NCBI GenBank assembly: GCA_027625215.1
Contig: JAQBWJ010000112.1
Coordinates: 1-7,011, forward strand
DNA: 7,011 nucleotides
Source: Candidatus Poribacteria bacterium
GTDB taxonomy: Bacteria > Poribacteria > WGA-4E > GCA-2687025
Reading direction: 5' to 3'
A model generated the notes under the pieces. It did not search any database and was not told where the DNA came from. It was given only the letters and a program-made list of their open reading frames with translations. Shown piece after piece: positions 4,958 to 7,011 of the stretch (positions are counted from its first letter, which is position 1; every line of letters begins with the position of its first letter). The translations under genes were made by a program, and so were the position numbers.

Positions 4958-6172
4958 TCACATGGTCGCGGGCGTGACGCTTCCGAGTATCGCGCATCGG
5001 GAGGCTCCCGTAACGCTTGGTAGGTTGGCGGGGACGCCGCGCAACGTCTCGCGGGCGAAGACAGCGAAGGCGACCGCTTCCTTCGACTCGGCGCGCACGC
5101 CCCACTCGTCCGGCGAACGGAACGTCGGGGTAAGTTCTCGCCGTTTTAGGGCGTCTTGAAATAGGCGGATCAGCGTCGGGTTTTTTGCGCCGCCGCCGCT
5201 GACGATCACCTCGTCGATCCGCCCTCGTGAGGCGAGGAAACGGGTGTAGGCGTCCGCCAACGACTCCGCTGTGAACGCCGTCAGCGTGGCGATCAGGTCG
5301 TTTGCCGGGTGATTGTCGACGCGCGACAGCCACTCGCGGACGAACGGCTCGCCGAAACGTTCGCGTCCTGTGCTTTTTGGCAGATGGGCGACGAGGTACG
5401 GGTCGCGCATCAACTCGGCGAGGAGGTCGGGGAGAACGTTGCCTGTTGCGGCGCGAATGCCGTCGCGGTCGAAGGTTTCGGAGCCGTCGGTTAGGATCGA
5501 CACGGCTGCGTCCATGAGGGCGTTGCCGGGTCCCGTGTCGAAGGCGATCACGTCGTCGGGGGCGGCGTTCGGTTGGAGGTAGGTCGCGTTGGCGATGCCG
5601 CCGATGTTTTGGAGGACGCGACCTCGCGCGTCGTCTCGGAACAGCAGCCAGTCGAGGTACGGGACGAGCGGCGCGCCTTCTCCACCCAGCGCGACATCCG
5701 CCGACCTAAAGTCACTGACGACGGGAATACCCGTCCGCGCGGCGATGACGGACGGGTCGCCGAGTTGGAGCGTCGCAAACGGTTTTTGTCCCGCCGACGG
5801 CGGTTGATGCCACACCGTCTGCCCGTGCGACCCAACCGCCAAGATATCCGACCCATCGACCTGCGCGCTCGTCAACGCGGACAAAACGGCATCGGCGAAC
5901 GATTCCGCGATCAACACGTTCAGGGCGCACACCTCCGCGACGTTGCCTTCACCCCTGAACAGACGAAAAAGTCGCGCTCGCGTGTCGGGCGGATAGGACG
6001 TTTCGGTGAAGGCGAGTTCGCGGACACGGGTTCGGGCGCGGTCGTCCGTCAACTCGGCAACAACGGCGTCGATCCCGTCGGCGGACGTGCCGGACATCAG
6101 CCCGACGACGATCACCGTCGGTTGTTGCGCGCGGCGGGAGAGGCTCGTGAGCCAGTCGGTTGGGTGTGTCAT
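4958..6172 (-). CDS. anmK: Anhydro-N-acetylmuramic acid kinase
   Basis: AnmK uses ATP and water to open the 1,6-anhydro ring of anhydro-N-acetylmuramic acid and phosphorylate it, giving MurNAc-6-phosphate in the cytoplasm, a step of peptidoglycan recycling. The 404-residue protein shows all family landmarks: VGLMSGTSADGID (23-35, phosphate loop), VGSHGQTVWHQPP (113-125), LQLGDPSVIAARTGIPVVSD (135-154), GGEGAPLVPYLD (163-174), LQNIGGIANATYL (187-199), AFDTGPGNALMDA (210-222) with Asp212 as the expected catalytic base, VSGGGAKNPTLI (324-335) and the C-terminal LPSVTGA and ILGSVTP. It is slightly longer than the roughly 370 residues of the E. coli enzyme. The ATG at 6172 overlaps the stop of the upstream propeller gene (ATGA), so translation is probably coupled; the frame is open further upstream but only as an artefact inside that gene. 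No MurNAc-6-P etherase (murQ) is in view. The next genes downstream are the small paralogues, 246 bp away. Confidence 0.97.
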   Translation of the reverse strand: MTHPTDWLTSLSRRAQQPTVIVVGLMSGTSADGIDAVVAELTDDRARTRVRELAFTETSYPPDTRARLFRLFRGEGNVAEVCALNVLIAESFADAVLSALTSAQVDGSDILAVGSHGQTVWHQPPSAGQKPFATLQLGDPSVIAARTGIPVVSDFRSADVALGGEGAPLVPYLDWLLFRDDARGRVLQNIGGIANATYLQPNAAPDDVIAFDTGPGNALMDAAVSILTDGSETFDRDGIRAATGNVLPDLLAELMRDPYLVAHLPKSTGRERFGEPFVREWLSRVDNHPANDLIATLTAFTAESLADAYTRFLASRGRIDEVIVSGGGAKNPTLIRLFQDALKRRELTPTFRSPDEWGVRAESKEAVAFAVFARETLRGVPANLPSVTGASRCAILGSVTPATM

Positions 6173-7011
6173 TGTCGTTTCAAGTCGCCCCATACGCTTG
6201 GTGTCGATCCCTTTGGCGCGAACTGCGGGTCGAATACGTCGTAAACCGAGGACAGCGGCGGAACGCCCTCGAACGGACGGAGCGCGCCACCGTCGGGGGA
6301 GATAAGGTACCGCTGCGAGTTGTGTCCCCCCAACCTTCGGGAGAACATGATTATCTCTCCGTCTCGGAACCAGATGGGACCGTTGTCCACCGATCCGACC
6401 GGGGAAACCGTCAGCACGGCGAGTTCGTTTCCTGCGACGTCGTACAGGTGGAGTCCGGTCGGAGCGCCGTTGGGACCCGCGATGACCGGCGCGACGAACC
6501 GACGGCTGTCGGGCGCCCATGCGGGCGCGCCGAACCCCTGTTGGACCCGAGACGTGACGATCTGCCGCACGTTCCCACCTTCCGGGTCGACCAGACAGAG
6601 ACGCCCGTAGAGGGAAGTCCACGCGACGAACAGGATCGTTGTTCCATCGGGCGACCAGTGGGGCCACATCGCGTAGACCGCCACACCGTCAAACCGGAGG
6701 TTCGGCGTGATGCTTTTCACATTGCGTCCGTCGGCGTTCATGACGAACAGTTCCCGTCCGTCGCCGCCGTTTCGGTTCGATTCAAACACGATCCGCTTGC
6801 CGTCGTGCGACCACGACGGGTTCCTGTCATAGGCGGGATCGTCCGTCAGTTGACGCGCGTTCCGTCCGTCGAAATCGACGACATAGATGTTCGTATCGGG
6901 CGCGTTGAAGGGTTGGCCATGTCGCTCGCCCATCATCACCGCGATCCGTGAGCCGTCCGGGCTCCACTTCGCGTCATATACGCTGAAATCCCGATAGCCG
7001 GTCAGCAGTTG
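6169..7011 (-). CDS. TolB-like beta-propeller protein (PD40 repeats), 5' end outside the window
   Basis: The last 280 residues of a protein whose beginning lies beyond 7011; the frame is open to the edge. It contains at least five PD40/WD40-like blades with the TolB-type repeat core W-S-P-D-G-x-x-I-x-F: WSPDGSRIAV (16-25 of the visible part), WSHDGKRIVFESNR (67-80), WSPDGTTILFVA (119-130), WAPDSRRFVAP (165-175) and WFRDGEIIMFSRR (214-226). Between blades come IYVVDFDGRNARQLT and LFVMNADGRNVKSIT, the usual 'x-x-x-D-x-D-G-x-N-x-x-x-L-T' linkers. This is the repeat seen in TolB, in peptidase-associated propellers and in free propeller proteins. The N-terminal TolB domain or signal peptide, which would tell these apart, is not visible, so I do not call it tolB. 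Such propellers are typically periplasmic or extracellular protein-binding modules. The gene ends with a TGA overlapping the anmK start, implying a common transcript. The GTG at 6937-6939 lies inside blade one and is not the real start. Confidence 0.87.
   Translation of the reverse strand, partial: QLLTGYRDFSVYDAKWSPDGSRIAVMMGERHGQPFNAPDTNIYVVDFDGRNARQLTDDPAYDRNPSWSHDGKRIVFESNRNGGDGRELFVMNADGRNVKSITPNLRFDGVAVYAMWPHWSPDGTTILFVAWTSLYGRLCLVDPEGGNVRQIVTSRVQQGFGAPAWAPDSRRFVAPVIAGPNGAPTGLHLYDVAGNELAVLTVSPVGSVDNGPIWFRDGEIIMFSRRLGGHNSQRYLISPDGGALRPFEGVPPLSSVYDVFDPQFAPKGSTPSVWGDLKRQ

Noticed and set aside
6173..6667. Upstream extension of the anmK frame
   Set aside because: It overlaps the propeller gene's PD40 blades and its translation is arginine-rich low-complexity; AnmK homology starts just after the ATG at 6172.
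1..7011. CRISPR arrays, tRNA/rRNA genes, insertion sequences, phage or defence genes
   Set aside because: No regularly spaced repeats, no tRNA-like or rRNA-like sequence noticed, and no transposase or integrase motifs in any plausible frame.

Overview
The window is GC-rich bacterial DNA, compactly coded, with about seven genes on both strands. Promoter and ribosome-binding signals are bacterial (a near-consensus sigma-70 promoter, GGAG/GGAGG Shine-Dalgarno sites). AnmK (recycling of peptidoglycan anhydro-sugars) together with a TolB-like propeller protein suggests a Gram-negative-type envelope. The mix of an RraA/HMG-aldolase-like protein, an aldo/keto reductase, AnmK, a PD40 propeller and a CgeB-type glycosyltransferase would fit an environmental, probably uncultured lineage such as Poribacteria, Planctomycetota or Armatimonadota. 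That placement is a guess; nothing in the window fixes the phylum.

Layout. Positions 1-2031 (minus) hold a large glycosyltransferase: a GT10 (fucosyltransferase-like) domain joined to a CgeB-like domain. The CgeB part is interrupted near 125-147 by a frameshift; the missing 'RVFE...GGFL' motif continues in the next frame to the window edge. Positions 2032-2317 are a divergent promoter region with a good minus-strand promoter for the glycosyltransferase. Positions 2318-4084 (plus) hold an RraA-family protein and an aldo/keto reductase, 75 bp apart, with a nested palindrome in the gap. Positions 4107-4711 (minus) hold two small acidic proteins of 70 and 71 residues that are clear paralogues of each other and of no family I recognise, separated by 176 bp with a perfect 10-bp-stem hairpin. 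Positions 4712-4957 have no convincing gene. Positions 4958-7011 (minus) hold anmK, coupled by an ATGA overlap to an upstream TolB-like beta-propeller gene that runs off the window.

How the genes may work together. rraA-like and the reductase are probably one plus-strand unit for small-molecule (keto-acid or sugar) catabolism; the substrate cannot be read from the sequence. The propeller gene and anmK are translationally coupled, suggesting a link between an envelope or periplasmic propeller protein and cell-wall sugar recycling. The glycosyltransferase is a separately promoted envelope or surface-glycan gene. The parts with least precedent are the tandem small paralogues and the interrupted two-domain glycosyltransferase; I do not see a defence system, mobile element or CRISPR array.
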